From: Mycobacterium sp. URHB0044
GTDB lineage: Bacteria; Actinomycetota; Actinomycetes; Mycobacteriales; Mycobacteriaceae
NCBI RefSeq assembly: GCF_000620625.1
Contig: NZ_JIAW01000019.1
Span: 1-64,000 of the forward strand
DNA length: 64,000 nucleotides
Reading direction: 5' to 3'
Position 1 is the first letter of the stretch; each line of letters begins with the position of its first letter. The notes beneath the pieces were generated by a model that was not told the DNA's origin, made no database searches, and was given only the letters and a program-made list of their open reading frames with translations. Shown here in pieces: positions 1-9,554 of the stretch. Made by a program: the position numbers and the translations under genes.

Positions 1-2
1 TC

Positions 3-2477
3 GAAGGATCCACCCTCACTGCAAGTCTGGTCACCGGACCGAGCCACGGCGCACTGGTCCTCAACGCCAACGGCTCCTTCACCTACACCCCGACCGCCAA
101 CTACAACGGCCCCGACAGCTTCACCTACACCGCCACCGACGGCACCGCCACCAGCCCAGCCGCCACGGTGACGATCACCATCACCGCGGTCAATGACGCC
201 CCCGTGGCGGTCGATGACACCGGCTACACCGTCGCCGAAGACGGCACCCTCTCAGTCAGCGCAGGCGCCGGAGTCCTCGCCAACGACACCGACATTGAGA
301 ACAACGCGCTGACAGCCGCGCTCGTCACCGGACCCGCCCACGGCGCACTGGTTCTCAACACCGACGGATCCTTCACCTACACCCCAGTCGCCGACTACAA
401 CGGGTCAGACTCGTTCACCTACACCGCATCGGACGGCACGGCCACCAGCGCGGCCGCCACCGTCACCATCACCATCACCGCGGTCAACGACACCCCCGTC
501 GCGATCGACGACACCTTCACCACCAACGAAGACACCCAACTGGCCGGCAACGTCCTCACCAACGACACCGACATCGAAGGATCCACCCTCACTGCAAGTC
601 TCGTCACCGGACCGAGCCACGGCGCACTGGTTCTCAACCCCAACGGCTCCTTCACCTACACACCCACCGCCAACTACAACGGCCCCGACTCCTTCACCTA
701 CACCGCCACCGACGGCACCGCCACCAGCCCAGCCGCCACGGTGACGATCACCATCACCGCGGTCAACGACACCCCCACCGCCGTCGACGACTCCTTCACC
801 ACCAACGAGGACACCGTCCTCACCGGCAACGTCCTCACCAACGACACCGACATCGACGGCACGAGCCTGACCGCGAGCGTGGTCACCGGCCCGAGCCACG
901 GCGCACTGACGCTCAACCCCAACGGATCCTTCACCTACACCCCGACCACCAACTACAACGGGTCAGACTCCTTCACCTACACCGCATCGGACGGCAGCCT
1001 CACCAGTGCGGCGGCCACCGTTACCATCACCATCACCGCGGTCAACGACACCCCCACCGCCGTCGACGATGGCTTCACCACCAACGAAGACACCCCACTC
1101 ACCGGCAACGTCCTCACAAACGACACCGACATCGAAAACACCTCGCTGACAGTCACACTCGCGACCGGCCCCTCCCACGGCGCACTGGTTCTCAACACCG
1201 ACGGCTCGTTCACCTACACCCCCGTCGCCAACTACAACGGCCCCGACTCCTTCACCTACACCGCCACCGACGGCACCGCCACCAGCCCAGCCGCCACGGT
1301 GTCGATCACCATCACCGCCGTCAACGACACCCCCACCGCAGTCAACGACTCCTTCACCACCAATGAGGACACCCAACTCACCGGCAACGTCATCACCAAC
1401 GACACCGACGTCGAAAACACCTCACTTACAGCGACACTCGCAACCGGGCCGAGCCACGGGACACTCACCCTCAACCCCAACGGATCCTTCACCTACACCC
1501 CCGCCGCCAACTACAACGGCGCCGACTCGTTCACCTACACCGCCTCCGACGGCAGCTCCACCAGCAATGTCGCCACGGTGTCGATCAACATCGCCGCCGT
1601 CAATGACACCCCCGTCGCCACGAGCGACTCCTTCACCACCAACGAAGACACCCAACTCACCGGCAACGTCCTCACAAACGACACCGACGTCGAGGGCACG
1701 AGCCTGACCGCAAGCGTGGTCACCGGCCCCACGCACGGCGCCCTGACCCTGAACCCCAACGGCTCGTTCACATACACCCCCACCGCCAATTACAACGGCA
1801 CCGATACCTTCACCTACACCGCCACCGACGGGTCACTCACCAGCACTGCGGCCACCGTCACGATCACCGTCACATCGGTCAACGACGTACCGGCCGCCAC
1901 GAACGACGCCTACACCACCAACGAAGACACCGTCCTCAACGGCAACGTCCTGACCAACGACACCGACGTCGACGCGACCCCGCTCGCCGCGACGCTAGTC
2001 ACGGGCCCCGCTCACGGCGCCCTGACGCTCAACGCCGACGGGACTTTCACCTACACTCCCACCGCCAACTACAACGGCGCCGACACCTTCACCTACACCG
2101 CGACCGACGGCACCGCCACGAGCAACGTCGCCACGGTGTCGATCACCATCGCCGCCGTCAATGACGCCCCCGTGGGCACCGCGGACACCTTCACTGCAAG
2201 TGTCCCCGCCAGTCTTGGACTCCGGCGTGCCGTGCCGACGGGATCGAACGTGCTGACCAACGACACGGACGTGGAGGGCAACACGTTGACGGCGGTTCTG
2301 GTGTCGGGCCCAACCAAGGCCAGTTCCTTCTCGCTGAATGCGGATGGGACCTTCAGCTACACCTCAATACTGCTGGCCAACATCCTGGTAGGTACCGACA
2401 GTTTCACCTACTACGTGACGGACGGCACGAACCGAAGCGCCGACACCACAGTCGCGATCATTATTCCTCTCCTCTAA
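3..2477 (+). CDS. Large surface protein of tandem Big_9/cadherin-like Ig repeats (3' part)
   Basis: The reading frame is open from the first bases of the window, so the true start lies upstream. What is visible is a chain of about eight Ig-like domains of 93 residues. Each has the Big_9 pattern: VNDTP, DDxFTTNEDT, NVLTNDTD, GPSHGAL, NGSFTYTP, NYNGxDSFTYTATDG. Such arrays form rod-like stalks of secreted or cell-wall adhesins and often bind Ca2+ through Asp/Asn-rich loops; that role is family knowledge. The last domain (from about 2154) is diverged, carrying a VPASLGLRRAV insertion, and the protein ends in a hydrophobic IIIPLL with no LPXTG motif or membrane anchor. Long open frames on the opposite strand here are by-products of GC-rich repeats. 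The substrate and the N-terminal export signal cannot be seen. Confidence 0.9.
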   Translation, partial: EGSTLTASLVTGPSHGALVLNANGSFTYTPTANYNGPDSFTYTATDGTATSPAATVTITITAVNDAPVAVDDTGYTVAEDGTLSVSAGAGVLANDTDIENNALTAALVTGPAHGALVLNTDGSFTYTPVADYNGSDSFTYTASDGTATSAAATVTITITAVNDTPVAIDDTFTTNEDTQLAGNVLTNDTDIEGSTLTASLVTGPSHGALVLNPNGSFTYTPTANYNGPDSFTYTATDGTATSPAATVTITITAVNDTPTAVDDSFTTNEDTVLTGNVLTNDTDIDGTSLTASVVTGPSHGALTLNPNGSFTYTPTTNYNGSDSFTYTASDGSLTSAAATVTITITAVNDTPTAVDDGFTTNEDTPLTGNVLTNDTDIENTSLTVTLATGPSHGALVLNTDGSFTYTPVANYNGPDSFTYTATDGTATSPAATVSITITAVNDTPTAVNDSFTTNEDTQLTGNVITNDTDVENTSLTATLATGPSHGTLTLNPNGSFTYTPAANYNGADSFTYTASDGSSTSNVATVSINIAAVNDTPVATSDSFTTNEDTQLTGNVLTNDTDVEGTSLTASVVTGPTHGALTLNPNGSFTYTPTANYNGTDTFTYTATDGSLTSTAATVTITVTSVNDVPAATNDAYTTNEDTVLNGNVLTNDTDVDATPLAATLVTGPAHGALTLNADGTFTYTPTANYNGADTFTYTATDGTATSNVATVSITIAAVNDAPVGTADTFTASVPASLGLRRAVPTGSNVLTNDTDVEGNTLTAVLVSGPTKASSFSLNADGTFSYTSILLANILVGTDSFTYYVTDGTNRSADTTVAIIIPLL
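186..2153 (+). repeat. In-frame tandem array, 279-bp unit (one unit of 294 bp)
   Basis: Units begin at the codons for A/S-V-N-D near 186, 480, 759, 1038, 1317, 1596 and 1875. The first full unit is 294 bp because of a longer GYTVAEDGTLSVSAG segment; the other six are exactly 279 bp (93 codons). Identity between units is very high at DNA level, for example the NYNGPDSFTYTATDG segments near 100, 680 and 1240. This suggests recent unit duplication or gene conversion. Length polymorphism and assembly collapse are both likely here. Confidence 0.9.
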
Positions 2478-2501
2478 CGCGTCGAATCGAATCGCACGAT
2501 T

Positions 2502-2518
2502 TGCTCCGCGGGGGAGCA
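2502..2518 (+). terminator. Short stem-loop after the repeat protein gene
   Basis: TGCTCC and GGAGCA form a 6-bp stem around a 5-nt loop, 24 bp after the stop codon of the surface protein. No T-run follows, which is common for mycobacterial terminators. The rest of the gap to the next gene (2519-2880) shows no gene that I can support. Confidence 0.35.
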
Positions 2519-2880
2519 TCACACGGCTGAGCACCAGGAACCTCGCGGATACGGCTGGATCGCATAGCCGATCCCCGGTTGGGTTGGCATTGCTCCCGGC
2601 ATCCCCATCTGCCAATCGTTGTTATGAACGACACAGCGAAAACTACTGGCCGAAAATGGTTTCGGGAATGAGTGGCGATCTTGATTGACGCTAGGCTACA
2701 TTTGCCGTCGGCAACCGCATCTTCCCGATTCGTTTGGCGTGCTTTCCTCCAGAACTCCGGGAATTCTCCGTCGCGAACCAGTTCGCGGCGTTTGCTGCGC
2801 GAAAATGACGTGCAGGGTCAGGTCTGTGCGCGCGTTGCATGTCGATCTTGTTCGTGTTTCACACCTTGGGGGTAAAAGTC

Positions 2881-4857
2881 GTGCCCACTGGCCGCCAGCC
2901 ATCGTTTCGCCGCGAAGTCCGGCCGACACGATCGGGATTGAGTTCGGCGGGCATCCGCCGTCTGGCGGCCGTCATCCTCGCGTTGTTGGGTGTCATCATG
3001 ACCGGAAACGCGCCAGCCAACGCGGTCGTGATGTGGCATCGCAAGGCGCCACCCTTGTCCACGCCATGGACCAACTTGGTGGGCCCAGACAATGCGCTGC
3101 CCGACTACCCGCGCCCGCAGATGGCACGGAACAGTTGGCTGAACCTCAACGGCGTATGGAGTTACACGGGGAGATCCGCGCAGGCCGCCTTGGTGACGCC
3201 TCCCCCCGCAGCCGCGTACCGCGAGCAGATTCTGGTCCCCTACCCCACGGAGTCGGCACTGTCCGGCATCCAGCGCCACGACGACCAAATGTGGTACCGC
3301 AAGGTCTTCAAGCTGCCGACCAACTGGCGTGGGCAGCACGTGCTGCTGCACTTCGGCGCTGTCGACCAGATTGCCACCGTCTGGGTGAACAACAAGCAGG
3401 TGGCGTACCACGAAGGCGGGTTCACGGAGTTCAGCGCGGACGTCACCAGCGCGCTGCGGCCCGGATCGCTGCAGGAGCTGACCGTCCGGGTGGAGGACCG
3501 CAACGAGGCCAACCCGTTCCCCGTCGGCAAGCAGCGCAACGGGCCGAAGGGACTGTTCTACACCGGATCGTCGGGTATCTGGCAGACGGTGTGGATGGAA
3601 CCGGTGCGCGCCGCCCACATCGAGAAGCTCGACATCACCCCCGACCTGACCGGTTTCACCGTCACGCCGAGAGTGTCGGGAACGACCCGGCAGCGCGCCG
3701 AGGTCGTCGTCTCCACGCCGGGCGGTGAGGAGGTGGCGCGCACCATCGGCCCGGCGGGTAAGACGCTGCGTGTCCGCGTGCCGAATCCGCACCTGTGGAC
3801 TCCGGACGACCCGTATCTCTACGACCTCAAGGTTCGGTTGCTCAGCCCAGTCTCGAAGGTCGTCGACGAGGTTTCCAGCTATGCCGGGTTGCGCACCATC
3901 GGCGTCGTCAACGACGAAAAGGGTAGGGCGCGCATCGCGTTGAACGGCCGCATCACCTTCCTGCACGGCCCCCTGGACCAAGGCTTCTGGCCGGACGGCA
4001 TCTTCACCGCTCCCACCGACGAGGCGTTGAAGTTCGACCTCGAGCGGACCAAGGCGTTGGGAATGAACTTCGTCCGCAAGCACGCCAAGGTGGAACCCGC
4101 GCGGTGGTATTACTGGGCGGACAAGCTCGGGCTGATGGTGTGGCAGGACATGCCCTCGCTCGACGTATCGCTCGACATCCCCGTCGGCCCCGCCCCGGAT
4201 CCCGTTCCCGCAGCGAAGAAGAACTTCGAGCGAGAGTTGTCCGCGATGGTGGACCAGCTGCGCAGCGTCACCTCGATCGTCGGGTGGGTGGTGTTCAACG
4301 AGGGCTGGGGCGAGTTCGATACGGCCAGGGTCACCAATGCCGTGAAGGCGCAAGACCCTACGCGGATGGTCAACGCGAACAGCGGAGTGAACTGCTGCAA
4401 ATCGCGCCCCGACAGCATGGCCGGCGACATCTACGACGACCACACCTACGTCGGCCCCGGCCGACCCGTGCCGCTAGATGATCCCGACGACAGGAAGAAG
4501 GCGCCCGACCAGCATGCCGTCGTGGTCGACCGTCGGGTGCGGGTGGACGGCGAGTACGGCGGCCTCGGGCTGGTGCTCGACAAGAACCGATGGCCAGGAC
4601 CACCGCAGGCCTATGAAATGACCGACGCCCAGGGACGGCTGACGGAGCGCTACGCAGAGGTCAGCCGCGACTTGGAGAAAGCCGTCCGGGAAGGCGGTTT
4701 GTCCGCCGCGATCTACACCCAGACAACCGATGTCGAGAACGAGGTCAACGGATTCCTGAGCTACGACCGCTGGGTGGTCAAGATGTCGCTACCGGTCGTG
4801 GCCGAACGAAATCGCGCGGTCATCGCCGCCGGAACGGACCCGACCGACCGTCGGTGA
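2881..4857 (+). CDS. Secreted glycoside hydrolase family 2 (beta-galactosidase/glucuronidase-like)
   Basis: A retaining exo-glycosidase of the GH2 fold: sugar-binding jelly roll (about residues 60-210, with MWYRKVF and WVNNKQV), an Ig-like middle domain, then a TIM barrel. The acid/base Glu is in FNEGWGEFD (E474) and the likely nucleophile is in GEYGGLG (E558). The GTG at 2881 was preferred because GGGGG lies about 9 nt upstream; an ATG at 2839 is in frame but has no ribosome site. The N-terminus carries an RR-containing signal peptide (RRLAAVILALLGVIM, cleavage near ANA), so the enzyme acts outside the membrane. At about 658 residues it lacks the C-terminal domains of LacZ, as in compact GH2 enzymes. 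The 3' end overlaps the convergent pseudouridine synthase gene by 38 bp. The sugar specificity is unknown. Confidence 0.85.
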   Translation: MPTGRQPSFRREVRPTRSGLSSAGIRRLAAVILALLGVIMTGNAPANAVVMWHRKAPPLSTPWTNLVGPDNALPDYPRPQMARNSWLNLNGVWSYTGRSAQAALVTPPPAAAYREQILVPYPTESALSGIQRHDDQMWYRKVFKLPTNWRGQHVLLHFGAVDQIATVWVNNKQVAYHEGGFTEFSADVTSALRPGSLQELTVRVEDRNEANPFPVGKQRNGPKGLFYTGSSGIWQTVWMEPVRAAHIEKLDITPDLTGFTVTPRVSGTTRQRAEVVVSTPGGEEVARTIGPAGKTLRVRVPNPHLWTPDDPYLYDLKVRLLSPVSKVVDEVSSYAGLRTIGVVNDEKGRARIALNGRITFLHGPLDQGFWPDGIFTAPTDEALKFDLERTKALGMNFVRKHAKVEPARWYYWADKLGLMVWQDMPSLDVSLDIPVGPAPDPVPAAKKNFERELSAMVDQLRSVTSIVGWVVFNEGWGEFDTARVTNAVKAQDPTRMVNANSGVNCCKSRPDSMAGDIYDDHTYVGPGRPVPLDDPDDRKKAPDQHAVVVDRRVRVDGEYGGLGLVLDKNRWPGPPQAYEMTDAQGRLTERYAEVSRDLEKAVREGGLSAAIYTQTTDVENEVNGFLSYDRWVVKMSLPVVAERNRAVIAAGTDPTDRR

Positions 4858-5746
4858 CGGCGGCTCGTCGGCCCTCCGGCAGCAACGCCCGCTGGCTGAC
4901 GAATTCGCGACGCCGACCGGTGACCGGATCCTCGAAGTCGAGGCTGTAGGCCAGCAGTTGCAGGGGCGTCGAGAAGTCGTCGGCTGCCACGTCGAGTACA
5001 ACCGGATACAGACTGTCGCCGACGATGGGAACCCCCAACGAGTTCATGTGCACGCGCAGTTGATGCGTCCGGCCCGTCCTCGGCGTCAGGCGATACAGCC
5101 CGTCACCGAGGTGCTCGACGAGTGTCTCCGCGTTCGGTTCGCCGGGTTCCTCGAACGCCTGTAGTCGACTGCGCTCCTTGATGATCCGACTGCGCAGCAC
5201 CGACGGCAACGCACGGTTCGGCTCGCCAGCCGCCCGTGCCAGATACGTCTTGCGCACCAGCCCGCGCGCGAACAGCGTTTGATATGGGCCCCGCATTTCG
5301 CGCCGGGTGGTGAACACCAGCACGCCCGCCGTCAGCCGGTCCAACCGGTGGGCGGGCGAAAGCTCCGGCAACTCCAATGAGCGCCGAAGCTTCACCAAAG
5401 CGGTCTGCGCGACGTGACCACCCCTCGGCATCGTGGCCAGGAAGTGCGGCTTGTCCACCACGACCAGGTCGTCGTCGCGGTACAGAATCGGGATGTCGAA
5501 CGGGACGACGACCTCGTCGGGCAGGTCGCGGTAGAGGTACACGCTCGCGCCGGCGGGCAAGACGGTCCTATCGGTGACTATCGTGCCGTCGGCGCAGACC
5601 ACCTCCCCGGCAAGGACTTTCACCGCAGCTTGCTCACCGAAGCGGGCGCTCAGCTCCTCGAGCACCGACCCACCACGCAGCCGCACCCGCGCCGGTCCCA
5701 GCCCGTCGCGGGGCGGCAACGGCGCGGGACGCGCGGCACGCCTCAA
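4820..5746 (-). CDS. RluA-family RNA pseudouridine synthase (Rv3300c-like)
   Basis: Isomerises specific uridines to pseudouridine in rRNA or tRNA. The catalytic motif HRLDRLTAGV holds the nucleophilic Asp (D136); a second family motif TGRTHQLRVH lies near residue 230. An S4-like N-terminus (VRLRGGSVLEELSARF) precedes the catalytic domain. Length 308 aa fits the family. The start is a TTG whose last two bases overlap the TGA stop of glpD2 (TTGA), so translation is probably coupled to glpD2. M. tuberculosis has phoY1 between the two genes (from memory); it is absent here. Target RNA position not determinable. Confidence 0.88.
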   Translation of the reverse strand: MRRAARPAPLPPRDGLGPARVRLRGGSVLEELSARFGEQAAVKVLAGEVVCADGTIVTDRTVLPAGASVYLYRDLPDEVVVPFDIPILYRDDDLVVVDKPHFLATMPRGGHVAQTALVKLRRSLELPELSPAHRLDRLTAGVLVFTTRREMRGPYQTLFARGLVRKTYLARAAGEPNRALPSVLRSRIIKERSRLQAFEEPGEPNAETLVEHLGDGLYRLTPRTGRTHQLRVHMNSLGVPIVGDSLYPVVLDVAADDFSTPLQLLAYSLDFEDPVTGRRREFVSQRALLPEGRRAAVTDGRSGPFRRR

Positions 5747-7488
5747 TTCAACGGCACCGGCTCGAGGATCTCGGCCCGCGCCTCGGGGGCCGCCGCACGC
5801 AACGCATCGGCCGACTCGTCGTCGGGCTGCGTCTGCGACAACACTTCAGCCTCCACGCGGGCGGCATACGTCGCGACCTCGCGGTCGACGTCCTCGGCGC
5901 TCCAACCCAGCACCGGCGCAACGACTTCTGCGACCTCACGCGCGCAATCCACGCCACGGTGCGGATACTCGATCCCAATCCGCATCCGCCTGGTCAGGAT
6001 GTCCTCGAGATGCAGCGCGCCCTCGGCGACCACGGCGTACCACGCCTCGACCTTGAGGTAGACGGGCGCTTCGGTGATGGGCATCAACAGGTCAGGACGA
6101 CCCTCGGCCATCGCGAGCACCTCACCGATCAGCGAGCCGTACCGATCCAGCAGGTGACGCACCCGATAGGGATGCAGCTGGTAGTGCGCGCCAACGTGTT
6201 CGGTCTGGTTGATCAGCGCGAAGTAACCGTCGGCTCCCATCAGCGGCACCTTCTCGGTGATCGTCGGCGCCACCCTGGCCGGGACGTACTCGGCGGCCGC
6301 GTCGATGGCGTCGGCGGCCATCACGCGGTAGGTGGTGTACTTGCCGCCCGCGATCGCGACCAGCCCGGGCGACGGAACCGCGACGGCGTGCTCGCGGGAG
6401 AGCTTCGACGTCTCGTCGCTCTCCCCGGCCAGCAGCGGACGCAGCCCGGCGTACACGCCATCGATGTCGTCGTGACTCAGCGGAGTGGCCAGCACGGTGT
6501 TGACGGTCTCGAGGATGTAGTCGATGTCGGCCTTGGTGGCCGCCGGATGGGCGAGGTCCAGGTTCCAGTCGGTGTCGGTGGTGCCGATGATCCAGTGCGT
6601 CCCCCACGGGATGACGAAGAGCACCGACTTCTCGGTGCGCAGGATGATCGCCACTTCACTGACGATGCGGTCGCGAGGCACGACGATGTGCACGCCCTTG
6701 GAGGCGCGGACACGGAACCGGCCCCGCTGCTTCGACAGCGCCTGGATCTCGTCGGTCCACACCCCGGTCGCGTTGACGACGACGTGCCCGCGCACGTCGG
6801 TGACTTCGCCGTTCTCGGAGTCGCGCGCGCGCACCCCGACCACCCGGTCACCTTCGCGCAGCAGCGACACCACCTGCGTCGACGACCGCACCACGGCTCC
6901 GTAGTGCGCCGCGGTGCGGGCGACGGTCATGGTGTGGCGGGCGTCGTCGACCACGGTGTCGTAATAGCGGATGCCGCCTATCAGCGAGCTGCGCTTGAGC
7001 CCGGGCGCCAGCCGCAGCGCACCCGCCTTGAACAGGTGCTTCTGCGCCGGGACTGATTTGGCGCCGCCAAGCTGGTCGTAGAGGAAGATGCCTGCCGCCA
7101 CGTACGGCCGCTCCCACCAGCGCTTCGTCAGCGGGAAGAGGAATGGCAACGGCTTGACCAGGTGCGGCGCCAGCGTCGTCAGGGAGAGCTCGCGCTCGTG
7201 CAGGGCCTCACGCACTAGACCGAACTCCAGCTGCTCGAGGTAGCGCAGGCCGCCGTGAAACATCTTCGAACTGCGGCTCGACGTGCCGGAGGCGAAGTCG
7301 CGGGCCTCGACGAGTGCCACCTTCAGGCCGCGCGTCGCGGCGTCAAGCGCGGCACCTGCGCCGACCACCCCGCCGCCGATGACGACGACGTCGAACTGCT
7401 CGCCGCCGAGGCGGTCCCAAGCAGCCGCACGTTGCTGCGGGCCCAGGAAGGTCTGCCCGTTACCCGGAGCGGGGATCGGGTCACTCAC
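5743..7488 (-). CDS. glpD2: Aerobic glycerol-3-phosphate dehydrogenase GlpD2
   Basis: Membrane-associated FAD enzyme that oxidises glycerol-3-phosphate to dihydroxyacetone phosphate and passes electrons to the quinone pool. The N-terminal Rossmann motif is VVVIGGGVVGAGAALDAATRG, and the family signature SSRSSKMFHGGLRYLE follows; the C-terminal GlpD domain completes 581 aa, close to the usual 585. The GTG start has GAGGAG about 8 nt upstream. It follows lpdA by 56 bp on the same strand, as in M. tuberculosis (Rv3303c-Rv3302c). Confidence 0.95.
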   Translation of the reverse strand: MSDPIPAPGNGQTFLGPQQRAAAWDRLGGEQFDVVVIGGGVVGAGAALDAATRGLKVALVEARDFASGTSSRSSKMFHGGLRYLEQLEFGLVREALHERELSLTTLAPHLVKPLPFLFPLTKRWWERPYVAAGIFLYDQLGGAKSVPAQKHLFKAGALRLAPGLKRSSLIGGIRYYDTVVDDARHTMTVARTAAHYGAVVRSSTQVVSLLREGDRVVGVRARDSENGEVTDVRGHVVVNATGVWTDEIQALSKQRGRFRVRASKGVHIVVPRDRIVSEVAIILRTEKSVLFVIPWGTHWIIGTTDTDWNLDLAHPAATKADIDYILETVNTVLATPLSHDDIDGVYAGLRPLLAGESDETSKLSREHAVAVPSPGLVAIAGGKYTTYRVMAADAIDAAAEYVPARVAPTITEKVPLMGADGYFALINQTEHVGAHYQLHPYRVRHLLDRYGSLIGEVLAMAEGRPDLLMPITEAPVYLKVEAWYAVVAEGALHLEDILTRRMRIGIEYPHRGVDCAREVAEVVAPVLGWSAEDVDREVATYAARVEAEVLSQTQPDDESADALRAAAPEARAEILEPVPLN

Positions 7489-7544
7489 GCCGGGCTCCTC
7501 GTGTTACTCGTCGGTAGGCATTGCCACTTGAGAGCCTACGTGGG

Positions 7545-8969
7545 TCAGTCCAGATCGTCGTGCGCCATCAACCGGCGGGCCGCCTCCACGATCGAACCCG
7601 ACAGCGACGGATACACCGACAGGGTCTGGGCCAGGTCGGTCACCGAGATCCGATTCTGGACGGCCAGCGCGATCGGCAGGATCAGCTCCGACGCGATCGG
7701 GGCGACCACCACGCCGCCGATCACGACGCCGGTCGCGGGTCGGCAGAAGATCTTGACGAAGCCGCGGCGCAGCAGCGACATCTTTGCGCGCGCGTTGGTG
7801 GTCAGTGGCAGCATGATCGTCCTGGCGGGCACCGTGCCGTCGTCGATCGCGGTCTGCGGCACCCCGACGGCGGCGATCTCGGGTCGGGTGAACACCGCGG
7901 CGGCGACGGTGCGCAGCCGGATCGGCGCAACACCTTCTCCCAGAGCGTGATACATCGCGATGCGGCCCTGCATGGCGGCCACCGACGCCAGCGGCAGCAG
8001 GCCGGTGCAGTCCCCCGCCGCGTAGATGCCGGACGCCGAGGTGCGCGACACCCTGTCCACGGTCAGGTAGTTGCCTGCTCCGAGTTCGATGCCGACCCGC
8101 TCGAGTCCGAGTCCGCCCGTGTTGGGTACGGAGCCGACCGTCATCAGCGCATGGCTGCCCTCGACGGTGCGACCGTCGGCGATCGACACCTTGACCCCGT
8201 CCGCGGTGCGGGTCACCGAATCGGCGCGGGCGTTCTTGACGAGCCTCACACCGCGTTCGGCGAACGTTTCCTCGAGCACGGCGGCGGCGTCGCTGTCCTC
8301 GTGGGGCAGGATCTGGTCGCGGCTGGCCACCACCGTGACCTGCACGCCGAGCTCGGTGTAGGCGTTGCAGAACTCCGCGCCCGTCACACCCGATCCCACG
8401 ATGACGAGGTGTTCGGGCAGTTCGGTGAGGTCGTAGAGCTGGCGCCAGTTCAGGATGCGCTCGCCATCGGGCTTGGCGTTGGGCAGTACGCGCGGGCTGG
8501 CGCCGGTGGCGATCAGCACGACGTCGGCCTTGAGCACGCCGACCTTGCCATCGACCGTGGTGACCTTGACCCGGTGATGCGCCATGCCCGGCGTGTCGTC
8601 GACCAGCTCACCGCGGCCGTGCACCACGCTGACGCCCTGGTTGAGCAGTTGCGCCCCGATGTCGGCCGACTGAGAGCGGGCCAGCGTCTTCACCCGGTTG
8701 TGGATCTGAGGCAGCGAGATCTTCGCGTCCTCGACGGCGATGTCGAAACCCAGCCCATCGGCGCGGCGCAGCTCGGTGCGTACGCCCGTCGACGCGATGA
8801 ACGTCTTGGACGGCACACAGTCCCACAGCACGCACGCGCCACCGATGCCGTCTGAGTCGATGACGGTGATCTGCGCGACGTCCGGGCCGCGGCCGGCAGC
8901 CACCAATGCGGCTTCATATCCGGCAGGCCCGCCTCCGATGATCGCGATACGGGTAACCACGGGTCCCAT
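7545..8969 (-). CDS. lpdA: Flavoprotein disulfide-reductase-like NAD(P)H quinone reductase LpdA
   Basis: Homolog of Rv3303c, which is known not to be a true lipoamide dehydrogenase but an NAD(P)H:quinone-type reductase. FAD motif IAIIGGGPAGYEA at the N-terminus, NAD motif IVGSGVTGAEF mid-protein, and a second FAD-contact motif GIYAAGDCTG. The disulfide loop reads GGACVLWDCVPSK: C46 and C51 have the spacing of a redox pair. The C-terminal His-Glu dyad of real dihydrolipoamide dehydrogenases (HPxxSE) is replaced by YPSLSGS, so acid-base catalysis on dithiols is not expected. Length 474 aa. First gene of the lpdA-glpD2-RluA run; the ATG at 8969 was taken, although a GTG three codons in is also possible. 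Confidence 0.92.
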   Translation of the reverse strand: MGPVVTRIAIIGGGPAGYEAALVAAGRGPDVAQITVIDSDGIGGACVLWDCVPSKTFIASTGVRTELRRADGLGFDIAVEDAKISLPQIHNRVKTLARSQSADIGAQLLNQGVSVVHGRGELVDDTPGMAHHRVKVTTVDGKVGVLKADVVLIATGASPRVLPNAKPDGERILNWRQLYDLTELPEHLVIVGSGVTGAEFCNAYTELGVQVTVVASRDQILPHEDSDAAAVLEETFAERGVRLVKNARADSVTRTADGVKVSIADGRTVEGSHALMTVGSVPNTGGLGLERVGIELGAGNYLTVDRVSRTSASGIYAAGDCTGLLPLASVAAMQGRIAMYHALGEGVAPIRLRTVAAAVFTRPEIAAVGVPQTAIDDGTVPARTIMLPLTTNARAKMSLLRRGFVKIFCRPATGVVIGGVVVAPIASELILPIALAVQNRISVTDLAQTLSVYPSLSGSIVEAARRLMAHDDLD

Positions 8970-9066
8970 CCAACCCCATGCCGCTGCGCTCCCGCCCGCC
9001 GAGCCAACCCGTGTCGCCGCGCTCCCGGTATCCGGTTCCGGCCGGCTAAGCCTTAGGCTTGCCCCC

Positions 9067-9540
9067 GTGCCGCTCTACGCCGCTTACGGATCGAACATGC
9101 ATCCGGAGCAGATGCTGCAGCGTGCACCCCATTCCCCGATGGCAGGAACGGGCTGGTTGCACGGCTGGCGGCTGACCTTCGGCGGCGAAGACCTCAGCTG
9201 GGAAGGCGCGCTGGCCACCCTCGTCGAAGATCCACTCTCCAAGGTGTTCGTCGTGCTCTACGACATGACCAAGGAGGACGAGGCGAACCTCGACCGCTGG
9301 GAGGGTTCAGAGCTCGGCTTCCACAAGAAGATCCGCTGCCGGGTGTACCCGGTGTCGTCGGACACCAGTCGGGAGCCCGTGCTGGCGTGGCTCTACGTCC
9401 TCGACGCGTGGGAGGGCGGCATACCCTCTGCGCGCTACCTCGGCGTCATGGCCGAGGCCGCCGAGATTGCCGGCGCCCCAGCGGAGTACGTGCTCGACCT
9501 GCGCAACCGCCCTGCCGGCAACGTCGGCCCAGGCACCTAG
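9067..9540 (+). CDS. Gamma-glutamylcyclotransferase-fold protein (Rv3304-like)
   Basis: Small 157-aa protein with the AIG2/GGCT signature LYAAYGSNMHPEQM right at its N-terminus; the acidic residue expected in this fold could be the Glu in WEGSELGFH. Members cleave gamma-glutamyl amino acids to 5-oxoproline, but many bacterial ones have no proven substrate. The GTG at 9067 was chosen because the family begins with the YGSN strand and the longer frame upstream only mirrors lpdA. Divergent from lpdA with about 100 bp between starts, convergent with amiA1. Confidence 0.85.
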   Translation: MPLYAAYGSNMHPEQMLQRAPHSPMAGTGWLHGWRLTFGGEDLSWEGALATLVEDPLSKVFVVLYDMTKEDEANLDRWEGSELGFHKKIRCRVYPVSSDTSREPVLAWLYVLDAWEGGIPSARYLGVMAEAAEIAGAPAEYVLDLRNRPAGNVGPGT

Positions 9541-9554
9541 CTCCCTCCCTCGCG

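Noticed and set aside
405..2317. Open frames on the minus strand across the Big_9 repeats
   Set aside because: They mirror the repeat unit with the same period, are Gly/Val/Asp low-complexity, and no family motif is present.
5959..7056. Long plus-strand frame over glpD2
   Set aside because: Antisense shadow of glpD2 without recognisable domains.
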